In this document: piece after piece, positions 5,549 through 6,666 of the stretch
Layout of the letters: each line of letters starts with the position of its first letter
Numbering within the stretch: position 1 is the first letter of the stretch
Origin: Nitrososphaerota archaeon
GTDB lineage: Archaea > Thermoproteota > Nitrososphaeria > Nitrososphaerales > UBA183
Direction: 5' to 3'
Assembly: GCA_027886925.1 (NCBI GenBank)
Contig: JAPCJN010000046.1
Span: 1 to 6,666 of the forward strand
Length of the DNA: 6,666 nucleotides
Made by a program: the position numbers and the translations under genes
The notes under the pieces: model-generated
The model's input: only the letters and a program-made list of their open reading frames with translations
What the model was told of the DNA's origin: nothing
The model's database searches: none

Positions 5549-5601
5549 CAATTTCATCACTTTCTGGACGTTTGGAGAGATTTTTCCATCGGGAGTTTAT
5601 G

Positions 5602-5609
5602 TTTATTAA
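5602..5609 (+). promoter_or_regulatory. TATA box of the anchored extracellular protein gene (leaderless)
   Basis: TTTATTAA is centred about 28 bp before the ATG at 5634, and no Shine-Dalgarno site lies between them. This is the standard archaeal leaderless layout and supports ATG 5634 over the TTG at 5625. Confidence 0.55.
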
Positions 5610-5633
5610 GGAATACAGAACTCTTTGGGCGCT

Positions 5634-6083
5634 ATGAAGAGCGCGCTGATAGCAGGGATCGCGTTCATTCTAGCAGTCGCAGGTCTCGGCACTGGCTACG
5701 CCATCGGAAATGCGAACAGTCATACCGAGACAACAACCTCGACTACCCTGTCTTCCGTTACGCTCACGGAGGTCTCGACGGCGACCCCGACTGGGACGGT
5801 CGTCGTTCAGAATGGGACGTTCACGGGACCGGGATGCCCATCACGTCCCGCACAGGTGTTCATGGCCTTGCGTATCCCTTGCCTTCACTACGTGAATTCC
5901 ACCACGTGGAATGCCTCTCTTCTCTCGTACAACGGCAAGGACTTTTACGCCACAACAGAAACAGTGGGATTAGCGAACTCGAACATCTCCACAACCTACA
6001 CTGTCTGGTTCGACAACTCGACAGAATATTGCGTGAGTCCCTTCTTGTCGGTAAGCGAACTCCCGACCTGTCCACCACCATAA
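5634..6083 (+). CDS. Membrane-anchored extracellular protein, glycosylation-rich, unknown function
   Basis: The protein has 149 residues. An N-terminal hydrophobic segment (about residues 3-24, ALIAGIAFILAVAGLGTGYAI) acts as a signal peptide or uncleaved anchor. A Thr-rich spacer (TETTTSTTLSSVTLTEVSTATPTGT) follows, then an extracellular domain. That domain has four cysteines (GPGC, IPCL, EYCV, LPTC), enough for two disulfides, and five N-glycosylation sequons (NGT, NST, NAS, NIS, NST). The C-terminus is CPPP. Alternating hydrophobic and polar residues (SLLSYNGKDFYATTETVGL) suggest beta strands. No family was recognised. It lies between the two hicBA modules on the same strand, with its own promoter. 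It could be a surface or envelope protein; nothing ties it to the toxin-antitoxin genes except position. Confidence 0.82.
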   Translation: MKSALIAGIAFILAVAGLGTGYAIGNANSHTETTTSTTLSSVTLTEVSTATPTGTVVVQNGTFTGPGCPSRPAQVFMALRIPCLHYVNSTTWNASLLSYNGKDFYATTETVGLANSNISTTYTVWFDNSTEYCVSPFLSVSELPTCPPP

Positions 6084-6090
6084 GAGACTT

Positions 6091-6122
6091 ATCCGGCGGA
6101 GGCTCGAGAACCCTACGCACGG
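6091..6122 (+). repeat. Upstream repeat element, copy 3 (before hicB2)
   Basis: CCGGCGGAGGC (6093-6103) and GAACCCTACGCACGG (6108-6122) match copy 1 at all but one base, with a short variable spacer. It starts 8 nt after the stop codon of the preceding gene and ends 17 bp before the hicB2 TATA palindrome. Measured to the start codon, copies 1 and 3 lie at almost the same distance. Confidence 0.6.
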
Positions 6123-6134
6123 CGAAACCACCCC

Positions 6135-6150
6135 GCAAAGGATTTAATCC
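6135..6150 (+). promoter_or_regulatory. hicB2 core promoter with palindromic TATA
   Basis: The palindrome GGATTTAATCC (6140-6150) contains the TATA-like TTTAAT and is preceded by GCAAAG, a plausible BRE. It is centred about 29 bp before the TTG start at 6174, predicting a leaderless transcript. The perfect 5-bp arms around a single central base would also suit a repressor site. Confidence 0.5.
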
Positions 6151-6173
6151 GCGCACTTCCTAAATCCAAACGT

Positions 6174-6386
6174 TTGAAGTATCGAGTGCTCATCGAGCAA
6201 GACGAAGACGGCGTCTTCGTCGCCAAATGCACATCGCTGCCTGGGTGCAACTCGCAGGGAAGGACCAGAAAGGAGTCCCTCGCAAACATCAAGGATGCTA
6301 TTGACGGCTACCTGGCGAGCCTGAAGAAGCACAACGAACCAATCCCGCAGGCGATTGATGAGGAATTGGTCGAAGTGAGTGCCTAA
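6174..6386 (+). CDS. hicB: HicB-like antitoxin, copy 2
   Basis: This 70-residue protein has the textbook short HicB layout: MKYRVLIEQDEDGVFVAKCT, SLPGCNSQGRTRKESLANIK, DAIDGYLASLKKHNEPIP and an acidic tail ending VEVSA. The first strand, LPGC turn, SQGRTR and amphipathic helix are all complete. As the antitoxin it should bind and block the HicA encoded next. The TTG start is supported because the family begins exactly here and the TATA palindrome sits at leaderless distance. No C-terminal DNA-binding domain is seen. The hicA2 start GTG at 6379 overlaps its stop by 8 nt, so the pair is translationally coupled. It shares the family pattern but only limited identity with HicB1. Confidence 0.9.
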   Translation: MKYRVLIEQDEDGVFVAKCTSLPGCNSQGRTRKESLANIKDAIDGYLASLKKHNEPIPQAIDEELVEVSA

Positions 6387-6604
6387 ACTTCCAGTCGTAT
6401 CCGGCACCAAGGTTGTCAAGGCGTTGGCGAAGGTCGGGTACCATGTTGATCACGAGACAGGAAAGCCACATCATACTCAGGCAGAAAGAGGAACCGCATC
6501 GTCGTCTTACCGTTCCTAACCACAAGCAAGTTGCCAAGGGAACGCTCAGAGCGATTATCGGGGACGCAGGACTCACCGTGGAAGAATTCATCGCATTGCT
6601 CTAG
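6379..6604 (+). pseudogene. hicA: HicA-like toxin, copy 2, broken by a +1 frameshift
   Basis: GTG 6379 opens MPKLPVVSGTKVVKALAKVG followed by YHVDHETG, a normal HicA N-terminus with its first helix. At the AAA run (6462-6464) one extra A puts the rest out of phase: this frame continues as unrelated sequence to a stop at 6517-6519. From 6464 the other frame supplies SHIILRQKEEPHRRLTVPNH and KQVAKGTLRAIIGDAGLTVE, ending at TAG 6602-6604. Removing one A restores a complete HicA of about 74 residues with the GSH active-site motif. As written, the catalytic His is encoded only out of frame, so no functional toxin is expected unless ribosomes slip. It overlaps the hicB2 stop by 8 nt. A sequencing error is the main alternative. 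Confidence 0.78.
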
Positions 6605-6666
6605 CGGCCCGACAGACGCAATTGCTAGGCCAACCAGTTCAGCCCGTCCATCGCATATAGCTCAAG
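6602..6666 (+). repeat. Post-hicA tail, copy 2 (runs to the window edge)
   Basis: The stretch after the hicA2 stop includes ACCAGTTCAGCCCG (6633-6646), matching the tail of hicA1 at 13 of 14 bases, then a looser match (TAGC-CA) to the edge. In copy 1 this tail leads directly into the upstream repeat element, so another copy of that element may lie just past the right edge. Confidence 0.45.

Noticed and set aside
5229..5609. 126-residue + strand open frame over hicA1
   Set aside because: It is the out-of-phase reading of hicA1 and its tail; the HicA motifs lie in the other frame.
5522..6163. 213-residue + strand open frame over the anchored protein gene
   Set aside because: Its composition is rich in Arg, Ser and His with no motif, and it overlaps in another frame a gene with a clear anchor, sequons and promoter.
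1..6666. CRISPR array, tRNA, rRNA, transposase or integrase
   Set aside because: I saw no regularly spaced repeats, no cloverleaf with a T-loop motif, no rRNA-like conserved segment and no recombinase motif in any frame I read.

Overview
This window looks archaeal, most likely from the Thermoproteota/Nitrososphaerota side. It encodes two DUF835 proteins, a single-domain KaiC-like ATPase, a cyclic-nucleotide-binding-fold/winged-helix regulator of archaeal type, and short archaeal-type AbrB and HicBA toxin-antitoxin proteins. Several genes also have an A/T-rich TATA-like box about 25-32 bp before the start codon and no Shine-Dalgarno site, which is the archaeal leaderless arrangement. The phylum is an inference; no rRNA or marker gene is present. 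G+C is roughly half by eye.

Left half (1-4503), a signalling block. The window opens inside a + strand DUF835 gene (1-417). A long gene-free stretch follows, then a secreted Ser/Thr-rich protein (993-1679) with a hairpin/T-tract terminator at its stop codon. Next is a gene-free stretch with an unusual cluster of perfect inverted repeats (1801-1893). A KaiC-like ATPase (2169-2915) follows, with a perfect 19-bp palindromic site against its TATA box, and then a CNBD-winged-helix regulator (3045-3905). A second, complete DUF835 gene lies on the minus strand (3958-4503). The two DUF835 proteins are about two-thirds identical over the part seen, and they face each other across the block.

Right half (4504-6666), a decaying toxin-antitoxin island. 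It starts with an AbrB/MazE-type antitoxin gene broken by three single-base shifts (about 4617-4869). Then come hicB-hicA module 1, an N-anchored extracellular protein with five N-glycosylation sequons, and hicB-hicA module 2. Both hicB antitoxin frames are intact. Both hicA toxin genes show a one-base indel in a run of A: copy 1 can be rescued by an internal ATG, copy 2 cannot. A short repeat family (about 32-47 bp) lies upstream of hicB1, of the anchored protein gene and of hicB2, and a similar tail follows both hicA genes.

How it fits together: the left half plausibly forms an ATPase-plus-sensor-regulator module with DUF835 partners and a cell-surface output. This is inference from gene content and proximity. 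The right half looks like accumulated addiction modules losing their toxins, although base-calling errors in homopolymers must be excluded first.
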